A stretch of DNA of 64,000 nt from Pedobacter chinensis (GTDB lineage Bacteria; Bacteroidota; Bacteroidia; Sphingobacteriales; Sphingobacteriaceae): contig NZ_QPKV01000012.1 in NCBI RefSeq assembly GCF_003339865.1, positions 85,281-149,280 of the forward strand. The letters run 5' to 3'. Made by a program: the position numbers and the translations under genes. This document shows positions 1 through 8,446 of the stretch, piece by piece. The notes under the pieces were generated by a model. That model saw only the letters and a list, made by a program, of their open reading frames with translations, did no database searches and was not told the origin of the DNA. Positions within the stretch are counted from its first letter, which is position 1, and each line of letters begins with the position of its first letter.

Positions 1-2481
1 CGGCGAAAGTGATTGCCCGAAAACATTCTTGTCCAAGGGATCAACCGTTCTTTTTCTAAAATCCCATCCGATATAGGGCAATAGCCATTGGTTTCTCCCG
101 ATATATCTTCCAAAATGACTTTCACTTTCATAGCCCATTTCCTTGTCAAACCCAATCCGCCATTCAGTGGTAAAGCGGTAACGGGTATTGGCGAGCATAA
201 TCTCTCCGTCGCTGCCATTGGTTTCGATTCCGATGCGTGCCATTGGATGAAATGCCCTGTCATCACTGAAAAGTTTTCGCTGTGCCAGCTTGGGGTCCGG
301 GATTTCGGGATTAGGCGGAGAATTCTCATAACTGAATACCCTTCCCATACCGCTCATCATGTGATAGAGAATATGGCAGTGGAAGAACCAGTCGCCTCCT
401 GGCTCTGTTGCTGCAAATTCAAGGGTATCCCGCTCCATGGGCATGATGTCGATAATGTTCTTCATCGGGGCATATTCTCCCTGCCGGTTAATTACCCTGA
501 AGTCATGGCCATGAAGGTGCATAGGATGGCGCATCATACTGTTGTTGTAAAGGATTATCCTAACATTTTCGCCCTTTTTTATCAGTATCTTATCGCTTTC
601 AGAAACGGTTTTGTTATCCAGCGTCCAGACGTAACGGTTCATATTTCCTGTAAGGTCAAACTTAAGTTCCTTCCATGGGCCTTTTGGCAGGGTTGTTTTC
701 TTTGGATCTCGAAGCATATTATAGTTCAGAGTAACGATATCGGCGGTTTCTGCCTCCATATTCATCCCTGCCATGCTCTTGTCACCAGACATCTGCATAC
801 CAGGCATCCCCTTCATTTTTTTCTCTGTTTTTGAATTTTCTTCACCGGTTACCTCCGGGTACATCACCGTATTCATATCCATGATCTGGTTCTGCATCTT
901 CATGCCTTCCATCTGTACCATATTGCCGCTCATATCCATCATATCGTTCATCATTTTCATTCCGGCAAAATACTTCAGTTTGGGCATTTTCTCTGCATGG
1001 ACCTTTTCTCCCTTGCCCAGCCATAGTGATGCTGATCCCGTACGGTCTTCAGGAGTGACCAAAAATTCATAGCTCTTATTTTCCGGAATCGTGACCACTA
1101 CATCATAGGTTTCGGAAACCGCTATAATCAGCCTGTCGACCTCTACAGGCTCCACATCATTTCCATCGGTAGCGACAACGGTAATCTTGCCCCCTGCATA
1201 TTTAAGCCAGAAATAATCTGAGGCTCCACCGTTTGCAATACGCAGCCTTACCTTGTCCCCAGCCTTGAACTGCGGCTGTTCGTTCTGATTTTTCCCATTG
1301 ATGAGAAAGGCTTCATAATAAACATCGCTCACATCCATGGCATTCATGCGCTTCCATTCATTGGCTACCTTTGTTTTAAAATGTCCGGTCCTGATCGCTT
1401 CTGCATAACTCTGGGTAGTCCCTTTTTTGATGGCAAACCAGTCGTTGGCATTTTTCAGGCTTCTATGAACCTCCTCGGGCTTCATATCTGTCCATTCGCT
1501 AATGACTACTGGAAGGGTTGGAATATCCCACTCCGTACGTTTGTTCATGATAAATGCCCCATACATACCTATCTGTTCCTGAAGGCCGCTGTGGCTGTGG
1601 TACCAGTGCGTTCCATGTTGGACGATGGGAAACTTATAGATGTAGGTAGTGTGCGGTTTGATCGGCATTTGGGTCAGAAAAGGAACACCATCCATCTTGT
1701 TCGGAAGAAAAAGTCCGTGCCAGTGCAGCGCGGTTTCCTCGTCGAGATTATTGTGCACGTAGATCAGGGCGGTATCGCCCTGCGTAAAGGTCAGTGTGGG
1801 CATGGGGATCTGACCGTTTACCGCAATTGCCCGCTTTGATTTTCTCCCATAATTTACCGTTGTATCGGCTATGTAAAGATCATAACGCACGGTACGTGGT
1901 GGAAATTTATTCGCAACGGTCTTAATCGGGCCCAAATTGGCCTTTGCAGTTTTGATATTTTCCATGTCAGAACTGTTATCATCCATTGCCATGCCCGCCA
2001 TATCCCCCATATCCTCACTCTTTTTGGAACTTTCCTTTGTTCCCCCATTCTGTTCAGGCGCTGACCTGGGCTTTTCCCTGATTAGCTTCATCCCGCATTT
2101 GGGACAGTTGCCAGGTTTGGAGTCATGGATCTCAGGGTGCATTGGGCAGGTATAGGTTACTGATTCCTCTTTTGGCTTACTTTCCAATTTTTCTGCCAGC
2201 ATTTTCATGCCTTCCATAGCTCCCTTTTTTGTACCTTGCTTCTTTTTGCCCGGATCAGCTGTCTTTGCCTTATCCACTTTACCTTTCTGCAGGATAAGCT
2301 TCATTCCGCACTTTGGACAGTTACCGGGTTTTTCCGATTGTATTTCCGGGTGCATCACACAGGTATAGATTACCCTGGACTGACCAGCACTGCCGTTCTT
2401 GTCCGTTTTCATTCCCTTCATATCCTGGGCGGAAACCACAGAATAAATTATCAATAAAAAGACTGTTAATATATTTTTCAT
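1..2481 (-). CDS. Multicopper oxidase, CopA-like (partial, runs off the window)
   Basis: Secreted copper-detoxifying oxidase, probably oxidising Cu(I) in the periplasm. The frame is open from ATG at 2481 to base 1 (827 codons), so the 3' end lies outside the window. A signal peptide ends near VVSAQ. Two heavy-metal-binding modules follow (about residues 33-60 and 106-131, each with CxMHPEI and GNCPKCGMKL). The cupredoxin copper ligands are present: HWHG near residue 254, HWYHSH, HPMHLHGH, and HCHILYH near residue 701. A Met-rich stretch (MxGMxM type) lies between domains. About 110 residues after the last copper motif are extra for a plain oxidase; they read like the start of a CopB-like outer-membrane domain (inference). 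First-strand neighbours are all copper-type proteins, so it likely ends a copper operon. Confidence 0.9.
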   Translation of the reverse strand, partial: MKNILTVFLLIIYSVVSAQDMKGMKTDKNGSAGQSRVIYTCVMHPEIQSEKPGNCPKCGMKLILQKGKVDKAKTADPGKKKQGTKKGAMEGMKMLAEKLESKPKEESVTYTCPMHPEIHDSKPGNCPKCGMKLIREKPRSAPEQNGGTKESSKKSEDMGDMAGMAMDDNSSDMENIKTAKANLGPIKTVANKFPPRTVRYDLYIADTTVNYGRKSKRAIAVNGQIPMPTLTFTQGDTALIYVHNNLDEETALHWHGLFLPNKMDGVPFLTQMPIKPHTTYIYKFPIVQHGTHWYHSHSGLQEQIGMYGAFIMNKRTEWDIPTLPVVISEWTDMKPEEVHRSLKNANDWFAIKKGTTQSYAEAIRTGHFKTKVANEWKRMNAMDVSDVYYEAFLINGKNQNEQPQFKAGDKVRLRIANGGASDYFWLKYAGGKITVVATDGNDVEPVEVDRLIIAVSETYDVVVTIPENKSYEFLVTPEDRTGSASLWLGKGEKVHAEKMPKLKYFAGMKMMNDMMDMSGNMVQMEGMKMQNQIMDMNTVMYPEVTGEENSKTEKKMKGMPGMQMSGDKSMAGMNMEAETADIVTLNYNMLRDPKKTTLPKGPWKELKFDLTGNMNRYVWTLDNKTVSESDKILIKKGENVRIILYNNSMMRHPMHLHGHDFRVINRQGEYAPMKNIIDIMPMERDTLEFAATEPGGDWFFHCHILYHMMSGMGRVFSYENSPPNPEIPDPKLAQRKLFSDDRAFHPMARIGIETNGSDGEIMLANTRYRFTTEWRIGFDKEMGYESESHFGRYIGRNQWLLPYIGWDFRKRTVDPLDKNVFGQSLSP

Positions 2482-2493
2482 TTCTTTGTTAAT

Positions 2494-2970
2494 TTAAAGA
2501 GCAGTGAGATTCTTTCTGTTCAAACTATCCCTTGAATTCTGTACCCACTTTATGAGTATCGACTTTTCCCTTGGATCTAATATTGCATTTCTGTGGATCA
2601 GGCTATAAGAGGAAAGCGGCATTGTACCATCTTTTAAGCTATTTTCTATGGCCCGCAGTTTGTTCTGACGCCTCCGCAAGGTATAGCCGGCAAATTCATT
2701 AAAGTTCAGCTCCTCTTTTCCCGATCGTATGTGACTGTTAAGGTACCAGTGAAGCGGCTGAACATAGGCATACCATGGATATTCCGTGTTGTTGCTGTGA
2801 CAGTCATAACATGATTTTTTAAGTATCCCCTGCACATCATCAGGCATAGGAACAAGTGTGGATATATCCTGAGGCATAGCCTGCGCGCTTTTATTGCGTG
2901 CAGGCTGTAAGATCTGCATAAGCATGAAGATAACTAATAGCCCAAGAAAGGTTTTTTTTATGCCCGTCAT
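2494..2970 (-). CDS. Haem-binding domain-containing protein (cytochrome-like CxxCH)
   Basis: 158-aa exported protein with an N-terminal hydrophobic segment and one CYDCH motif near residue 54, followed by a conserved NNTEYPWYAYVQP stretch. This fits the small haem-binding domain family (PF14376 type) common in Bacteroidota, often one haem per domain. It sits 12 bp upstream of the multicopper oxidase and 7 bp downstream of a DUF3347 gene, so it is surely co-transcribed with both. Its redox role beside the copper oxidase is not known; electron transfer is a guess. Confidence 0.8.
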   Translation of the reverse strand: MTGIKKTFLGLLVIFMLMQILQPARNKSAQAMPQDISTLVPMPDDVQGILKKSCYDCHSNNTEYPWYAYVQPLHWYLNSHIRSGKEELNFNEFAGYTLRRRQNKLRAIENSLKDGTMPLSSYSLIHRNAILDPREKSILIKWVQNSRDSLNRKNLTAL

Positions 2971-2977
2971 TTTTGTG

Positions 2978-3550
2978 CTATTTCAGTTCTTCTTTGACAG
3001 TGCCACAGGTGGGCATCGTTTTTCCAAGGTAAGGGTTTTTGATCTCCTTTATCTCACTCACCCAGATTGCACCCTTGTTATTGTTGTACATGGGACAACG
3101 GTCCACATACAGGGGCTTGTCAGTGCCAAGGAGCTTGATCATATCGTACATGTCTTTGCTCAGCATATCGAAATGCTCACGTTGATGGGCAATATTGCCT
3201 GCATTGGAACCGATATGCTCTGCGTGCTCTTTGGCATCATCCCGAATATCGCTATATGCCCTGGCCTGCTCCGAAGTCAATGATTTTTCATCAAAACTGG
3301 CGAACGCTGCGACCATTTCACTGCCTGCGGCGGCAGCTTGTTTATCATCGTCCGTGGTCAGGGCATTTTTCAGTTTCAGATAGCCGGATAAAAGCGCAGC
3401 CGTTTGGGATTTTTTTACATTATTGGTTTCCCTAGAAACATTTTTGGTCGTGGAATCCGCAACAGCGGAATCTTGCTTTTCATTTTTGCCATTTGTACAG
3501 GCGGCAAGGAAAAATAGTGGGCCCAGAAGGCTATATATTAATGTTTTCAT
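2978..3550 (-). CDS. DUF3347 lipoprotein
   Basis: 190-aa lipoprotein: lipobox LAAC near residue 18, then a charged linker and a DUF3347 domain (about residues 50-190). The domain shows the family hallmarks: the AHQREHF segment, a CPMY segment and the C-terminal GKTMPTCGTV. DUF3347 occurs alone or fused to CusB-type adaptors and is thought to bind copper through these His, Met and Cys residues; that role is inferred. A paralogue lies directly upstream in the same operon. Confidence 0.82.
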   Translation of the reverse strand: MKTLIYSLLGPLFFLAACTNGKNEKQDSAVADSTTKNVSRETNNVKKSQTAALLSGYLKLKNALTTDDDKQAAAAGSEMVAAFASFDEKSLTSEQARAYSDIRDDAKEHAEHIGSNAGNIAHQREHFDMLSKDMYDMIKLLGTDKPLYVDRCPMYNNNKGAIWVSEIKEIKNPYLGKTMPTCGTVKEELK

Positions 3551-3667
3551 TGTTTTTGATATATCTTGAATAAATTATTTCGAGCTGTATGTAGAATATA
3601 TGCATACAGCTATATTGAACGGACCAAAACATCACAATGCTAAATGTCCGCTCAATAACAATATGAA

Positions 3668-4156
3668 TTATTTGATAGTCTCCTTTACTGCACCACAGGT
3701 CAGCATCTGCTTACCGAAATAAGGGTTTTTGATACCAGCGTTATCAGAAAGCCAATAGCTCTTTTTCAATGGACAATAGGTATAATAAACAGGCGCTTTG
3801 GTGAGTTTAACGGCTTTTGCCAGTTTAAAAAGATTGGCAGAAAAAGTTGCGAAATATTCTCTCTGATGGGCAATATCCTTACTCTCCGATATGTGCTTGG
3901 CATCAAAGGCAAGCTTATCCTGTAAACCTATAAATATATTCATATCGGCTTCTGGCATTGACTTCATGTCCATGCTGCCCAGCGCTCTGGAAAACTCAGT
4001 GGCTTTTGAGGCGGCGACTGTCGCATCTGCATTTATCAATGCATTTTTGATATCGTAATAAGAAGTTAAAAGTGACTGTGTCTGGCTATTTTGCGCAAGG
4101 ACGCGGCCAGTGAAAACGATTGCCAATAGGGCAACCAGAAAAAATATTTTTTTCAT
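3668..4156 (-). CDS. DUF3347 protein, secreted paralogue
   Basis: 162 aa with a Sec signal peptide cleaved near VLAQN rather than a lipobox. The same DUF3347 landmarks as its downstream neighbour are present: AHQREYF, YCPLKKSYW and GKQMLTCGAVK. The pair probably arose by duplication, one soluble and one lipid-anchored. It belongs to the minus-strand copper cluster. Copper binding is inferred from family context, not shown by the sequence. Confidence 0.8.
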   Translation of the reverse strand: MKKIFFLVALLAIVFTGRVLAQNSQTQSLLTSYYDIKNALINADATVAASKATEFSRALGSMDMKSMPEADMNIFIGLQDKLAFDAKHISESKDIAHQREYFATFSANLFKLAKAVKLTKAPVYYTYCPLKKSYWLSDNAGIKNPYFGKQMLTCGAVKETIK

Positions 4157-4264
4157 GATTTTAAGATTAAATGTTTACACTCTTTCCGCAGGAGTTTTGG
4201 CCGCGCGAAAGCCAGGCACCATGTCAATGTAACACGGGCTCTATTGGTAATTCTTGGTGAAATC

Positions 4265-4702
4265 TTATATCTGAAAGCTATTGATGGAAATCCGGATGTC
4301 CCTGTTGGGTGGCCGCTCCCGCTGTCCGGCGTAAACGCTCTTTTTGAGAGCCAGTTTGACAGAAGGAATTAAAAAGTTGTAATTATAATCTGGAAGCAAT
4401 AGAACAGGTAGGATAACCTGGTTTTTAACGCTTTGGGGAACAAGCTTCCCCTGAACCACAAGGTCGTTGACCAGAGTCTTGCAACAGGGATCTTCTTTTG
4501 AAAGATTCGGTCCATTTGAAGCACTGTGTTTATGCACATGTGCACCTTTATGCTGATGATCATGTTTGTGATTATTCTTTTTAGAGGAAACATGTACATC
4601 ACTTTCTCCATGATTATCTCTTTCCATTCCAACTGCACAGGCAAGGCCAACAACAGTGTTGAGCAGAAAAATCACTAAAAGAAAGATGGCTTTGGTTTTC
4701 AT
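4265..4702 (-). CDS. Small exported His-rich protein, possibly metal-binding
   Basis: 145 aa with an N-terminal signal segment ending near VVGLACA. Residues about 28-62 are very rich in His and Lys (NNHKHDHQHKG, HVHKH), followed by a DPCCK motif and a late RPPNRDI. The order of an early Cys, a CC pair and a PP pair recalls the Bacteroidota HYC_CC_PP family of small copper-associated proteins, but I am not certain of that. Its place between the adaptor and the DUF3347 genes supports metal binding. The 285-bp AT-rich gap upstream may carry its own promoter. Confidence 0.65.
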   Translation of the reverse strand: MKTKAIFLLVIFLLNTVVGLACAVGMERDNHGESDVHVSSKKNNHKHDHQHKGAHVHKHSASNGPNLSKEDPCCKTLVNDLVVQGKLVPQSVKNQVILPVLLLPDYNYNFLIPSVKLALKKSVYAGQRERPPNRDIRISINSFQI

Positions 4703-4987
4703 CAGACTACAAATCTATATAAAGATGCAAAATTAAATTTATATAATTTCCCATATCTTTTATATAATTATATTAGAAAATCACCTCAAATTTCTGACAT
4801 TGAACTTGTTTCAATATTTTTCGGCCCCTCGAAAAGTAATTTCGTTTCGCAGACTCCGACCTGTCAAATGCTGGATTTGCTTTTCACCAAGGTCCAGACA
4901 GTATTAGCGCAATCAAGCTACATACTATGCCAAATTTTACTTACCATGGGTATTTATCCATAAGATATGACGCACCAAATCATAACC

Positions 4988-6202
4988 TTACCCTCCATTT
5001 TTGAATATCGATTCACTCTCCAAGAGGTAGGCTCTACTGGTGACCACTATTTCACCTAGTGAAATGCCAGACAATACCTGCACATAGCCCCCGTTCCCTG
5101 CTCCGGTATTGACCTTTCTTCCAGAAAAACTTCCATCACGATTTTTGATCCATACCTTATTGCCTTTACCTCCTGCTAGTATTGAAGATGTGGGCACAGC
5201 AACAGCATTCTGTTTTCCATTACCAATGGAAATGTATGCCAACATCCCCGGCCTGATCAGCCCCTGCGTATTTGGAACTGCGATCCGGATGAGCACAACC
5301 TTAGATTCATCTGATAGTTCAGGATTTACAAATTCCACCTTGCCTTTAACAACCTGTCCGTTCAGATCTGGAAAAGAGACATTCACCATGTCATTTTCCT
5401 TATAGTTTCCGCTTTCGCCGGCATATAACTGCGCCTCTATCCATAGATTGGCTAACCCTTGCGTTTTTAATATAGCCATCCCTTCAGTTACGTAATCACC
5501 CTCGTGGATGGCTATGTCGCTTACCGTTCCGTTAACCTTGCTGTATATGGTAACAGTGGCCGAAGTTTTGGACAAAGAAGAAAGATTTATGATCTGGGCG
5601 GAGTTCAGGCCCCATAACAATAACTTGTGCTCTACTGTCTTGATCATGGCCTCATAATCGACGTCAGGATTATTTAATACCTTCTGCTGCTGCCTGGCCA
5701 AAAGGTATTCTTTTTCGGCTGATAACAGGTCTTCGCTATAAATGGAATACACTGCCTGACCTATTGTTATTTTTTCTCCAACGGACCTAACAAATAAACG
5801 CTGTATGCGTCCGGCCACTCTTGCACTGATCTCTTCCGCCTTACTTTCGTCCGTGGCAACTGTTCCGGTCAGAAGTTTTTCGCCCCCTGTATTTTCTTCC
5901 CTTACCGTATCAACTGTTATGCCTGCCAACTGAATCTGGCTTGCTGTCAATGTTATTTTTTCCGTGGCAGAATTTCCTGATCCAGTAAGTTCGACCTTGA
6001 TCAGTTTCATGCCACAGATCGGACAGTTGCCGGGATGGTCTTCATGTATCTGTGGATGCATGGAACAGGTATAGTAAAATTTGCTTTTTGCTTTTGCCGC
6101 CGGCTCTGCTTTTTGTTTGCAGCTGTTAAATATACTTACTGAAAGCACAATAATCAGTAAGGCACAGATCCTTTTCAGGTTAATTCTTTTTATGTTATTC
6201 AT
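4988..6202 (-). CDS. Efflux RND periplasmic adaptor, CusB-like, with heavy-metal-binding domain
   Basis: About 404 aa. I place the start at the ATG at 6202, not the longer frame from 6229, because it puts a lipoprotein-type signal (SIFNSC) near the N-terminus and gives an 8-bp ATGAATAA overlap with the upstream stop. After the lipid-anchored Cys come a heavy-metal-binding module (YTCSMHPQIHEDHPGNCPICG) and then the usual adaptor order: beta-barrel, lipoyl, helical hairpin, lipoyl, membrane-proximal domain. It should link a CusA-type pump to a TolC channel for Cu(I)/Ag(I) export, but no CusA or TolC gene is next to it. Confidence 0.88.
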   Translation of the reverse strand: MNNIKRINLKRICALLIIVLSVSIFNSCKQKAEPAAKAKSKFYYTCSMHPQIHEDHPGNCPICGMKLIKVELTGSGNSATEKITLTASQIQLAGITVDTVREENTGGEKLLTGTVATDESKAEEISARVAGRIQRLFVRSVGEKITIGQAVYSIYSEDLLSAEKEYLLARQQQKVLNNPDVDYEAMIKTVEHKLLLWGLNSAQIINLSSLSKTSATVTIYSKVNGTVSDIAIHEGDYVTEGMAILKTQGLANLWIEAQLYAGESGNYKENDMVNVSFPDLNGQVVKGKVEFVNPELSDESKVVLIRIAVPNTQGLIRPGMLAYISIGNGKQNAVAVPTSSILAGGKGNKVWIKNRDGSFSGRKVNTGAGNGGYVQVLSGISLGEIVVTSRAYLLESESIFKNGG

Positions 6203-7127
6203 GACCCTTTGTTTTGATGAAACTCTCACTGTCTGTTAAATACCCTGCATCTACTGCCAGGGTATCGGTTGCGGAAAGGCCTCTTGTTATCTGTATTTCG
6301 TTCCCTTTGAAAGTCCCAATATTTACACTATGTGCATAGTATAAGCTGCCTTTTTTTAGCCAGATTATTTTTGTCTGCCCAAGATCCTGCAGAGCAGACC
6401 TCGGTATCCAAAGCCCTTTGGATTTTCCCGTCTCTATTGAGGCATTGATTAGACTGTTTACCTTCAGCTGATGTTCCATATTGTCCAGATAAACCCTTGC
6501 GCTAACCGTTTTGTCACCTTGCTGAAGGGTAGGTTCAATAAAATCTACTTTCCCATATAACGTTTTACCTGGCAGATCCGGCAGGGTAATCTTAACCGGT
6601 TGATTTAACTCTAAGCTGGCCAGTGAATTTCTGTCGATCTTGATAATGGCCTGGAACAGGGCAGCCCAGGTGATCAGCTCAGGCATAATCTGGTAAGGGT
6701 GCCTTAAAATATGAACCGGCCTATGGTCCGACAGAGAAAGCCTGCGTTTTTTAAGGTAGACGGTAAAAAGAAGAATTGCGCAAAGCAGCAACCCTCCCGG
6801 TAAGCTTCCCCTTGGAGAGAGGATGATTTGTCCGGGTTCAGCAGCAAAAGCAGCATAGTTCCCTGCAGCATAAACCAGTTTATACCCGATAAGAAAACCT
6901 AAAAATCCATTGGTTATCCATTCCCATAACAAAATCTCCTTCTTAGGCTGTATAATAATCTCAACAGGTGCTATATGTCCTGCAGCCTCCTTTCTTTTAA
7001 GCTCAGCAGAAAACAGCAGGTAACCAGAAATAAATGCCAGGGCCACAAAGAAACCGAAAGTCTGAACGGGAAGCGGAATATATATTCCAAATAGGTATTC
7101 AATAAGATGGGTCAGGGTTGGGAACAT
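6195..7127 (-). CDS. Hybrid ORF: N-terminal Lgt-like part fused to C-terminal CusB-type adaptor part
   Basis: One uninterrupted frame that holds pieces of two unrelated proteins. The first ~158 residues from the chosen ATG (7127; the open frame also extends to 7175) begin MFPTLTHLIEY and contain PLPVQTFGFFVALAF, the typical start of Bacteroidota Lgt-like membrane proteins. It has about three membrane segments and lacks the rest of that fold, including the catalytic region. From IIKIDRNSL onward the protein is the second half of a CusB-like adaptor (beta-barrel and membrane-proximal domains: PVKITLPDLPGK, LTDSESF). The stop overlaps the next gene's start by 8 bp. Likely cause: an in-frame deletion that removed the rest of lgt, any pump genes and the adaptor's first half. 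Function, if any, is doubtful. Confidence 0.75.
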   Translation of the reverse strand: MFPTLTHLIEYLFGIYIPLPVQTFGFFVALAFISGYLLFSAELKRKEAAGHIAPVEIIIQPKKEILLWEWITNGFLGFLIGYKLVYAAGNYAAFAAEPGQIILSPRGSLPGGLLLCAILLFTVYLKKRRLSLSDHRPVHILRHPYQIMPELITWAALFQAIIKIDRNSLASLELNQPVKITLPDLPGKTLYGKVDFIEPTLQQGDKTVSARVYLDNMEHQLKVNSLINASIETGKSKGLWIPRSALQDLGQTKIIWLKKGSLYYAHSVNIGTFKGNEIQITRGLSATDTLAVDAGYLTDSESFIKTKGHE

Positions 7128-7175
7128 AGGCAGAAACTGAAAAACCGCAACGTAAAAAAATATATTAGCCGCCAT

Positions 7176-7680
7176 CAGGAAATTGCCCCAAGTAGTCCAT
7201 AAAGTGGGGACCCTTTAAAAAGCAGATCCCCACTGATCCTATTTGGATAACAATAAGTCTTAAGCCAGCAAGCGTTTGAGCCACTTTAATTCAATATATA
7301 AAATTAAATGCCCAAAGACTAGTAAGCCACGCCTCAGAAGCTAATTATGACCTCATTGTTACGATTCATAGTTATGGTGGTACCTTTAAAAAGTCGCACT
7401 GATCGGGCTATTTCTTTCCGGGTCGATCAAAAAACATAAAGATTAACAAGGGATAAAAAATAAAAAACAATATGTGATTTTTGTCAGCTTTATCCCTGGA
7501 CGAAGTGTTAGGTTTACTTTGGAAAAAACGCGCTGCATGTTTTAATTAGGGAACCATAGAGAGTTTCTTTGTAAATTTATTATACCCTTTATTCTATATC
7601 CAAAAAATGTATTCCAATATTTTAAAGAATTTTGGCGCAGGCCTGCAGTATAGTTATCTTTAAAATCCAAAACAGCTAAA
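7176..7680. other. Intergenic region between divergent copper and sulfur modules
   Basis: About 500 bp with no convincing gene. It separates the minus-strand copper cluster from the plus-strand Crp/Fnr gene. It contains an imperfect dyad GTGATTTTTGTCAG at 7474-7487 that resembles the three downstream Crp/Fnr-like boxes, and a promoter-like element next to the regulator start. Confidence 0.6.
7631..7662 (+). promoter_or_regulatory. Predicted promoter of the Crp/Fnr gene
   Basis: TTTG at 7631-7634, a 20-bp spacer, and TATCTTTA at 7655-7662, close to the Bacteroidota sigma-A consensus (TTTG, N19, TAnnTTTG). It leaves a leader of about 12 nt before the ATG at 7681. Confidence 0.5.
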
Positions 7681-8322
7681 ATGAAAGATATGACCATTGC
7701 GGAATACATCGAAAGACTTTTTCCCCAGTTTGAACCTGCCCTTAAGACCATCCTTATCGAGAATGCGACGCTTAGGGATTTTCAGGGAGGTGATATGCTC
7801 ATGCAAACTGGGCAGAATATGCGCTCCACGGTGCTTATCGTAGAAGGCATGGTAAAGCTCTACAGGGAGGGAGAAGATGGACAGGAATTCTTTATGTATT
7901 ATCTCCAGCCAGGAAATGCGTGTGCACTTTCCATGATATGCGCAACCAAACAGGAAACCAGTCAGGTAATGGCAAAGGCCATTGAACAGACCAAGGTACT
8001 CATGATTCCGATTGCCCTGATGGATAAGCTGATGCGGGATTACAGAACATGGTATTACTTTGTCATTGAAACATACCGTATGCGCTTTGAAGAACTCCTC
8101 TTTGTCATCGATAATATCGCCTTTAAGGCAATGGATGAGCGGCTGGCCTTTTACCTGAAAAAGCAAGCTGGAGATTTAAACACAAAAGAACTGCACCTTA
8201 CCCACAGTGAAATTGCATCTGATTTGAACACCTCCCGGGAAGTAATTTCAAGGCTGCTTAAGAAAATGGAGCAGGCAGGAGAAATTAAGATGTACCGTAA
8301 TTACATCGAATATTTAGCCTAA
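7681..8322 (+). CDS. Crp/Fnr-family transcriptional regulator
   Basis: 213 aa: cNMP-binding-type beta-roll (about residues 20-130), long dimer helix, and a C-terminal winged helix with recognition helix region HSEIASDLNTSREVISRLLKK. It lacks the N-terminal Cys cluster of an Fe-S FNR. Two Cys (C81, C87) sit in the sensory domain; sensing of sulfide or persulfide through them is only a guess. It is the first gene of the sulfur module, and matching dyads GTGACAAAAGTCAC precede three downstream transcription units, so it is the likely activator of those units. Confidence 0.88.
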   Translation: MKDMTIAEYIERLFPQFEPALKTILIENATLRDFQGGDMLMQTGQNMRSTVLIVEGMVKLYREGEDGQEFFMYYLQPGNACALSMICATKQETSQVMAKAIEQTKVLMIPIALMDKLMRDYRTWYYFVIETYRMRFEELLFVIDNIAFKAMDERLAFYLKKQAGDLNTKELHLTHSEIASDLNTSREVISRLLKKMEQAGEIKMYRNYIEYLA

Positions 8323-8386
8323 GCCCATAAAAAGAATAAAGTTATTTTTACTGCGAAAGGCATCACTTCTTGAAAATATAATGAGT

Positions 8387-8400
8387 GTGACAAAAGTCAC
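8387..8400 (+). promoter_or_regulatory. Crp/Fnr-type box before the TauE/SafE gene
   Basis: Perfect dyad GTGAC-AAAA-GTCAC. Exactly 22 bp further is GATTTTTG (8423-8430), a -7-like element, which puts the box centre near -42, a class II activator position. The ATG is at 8447. Confidence 0.75.
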
Positions 8401-8446
8401 CAACATTGGTAGATGATAACTCGATTTTTGTTAAAAAATAACAGAA

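Noticed and set aside
88..2457. Several plus-strand ORFs opposite the multicopper oxidase
   Set aside because: They are antisense shadows of a long, motif-rich minus-strand gene that is open through the window edge; none has a recognisable domain.
7474..7487. GTGATTTTTGTCAG as a fourth Crp/Fnr box
   Set aside because: It has mismatches in both arms and no -7 element at the 22-bp distance in either direction, so it is only mentioned as a weak candidate.
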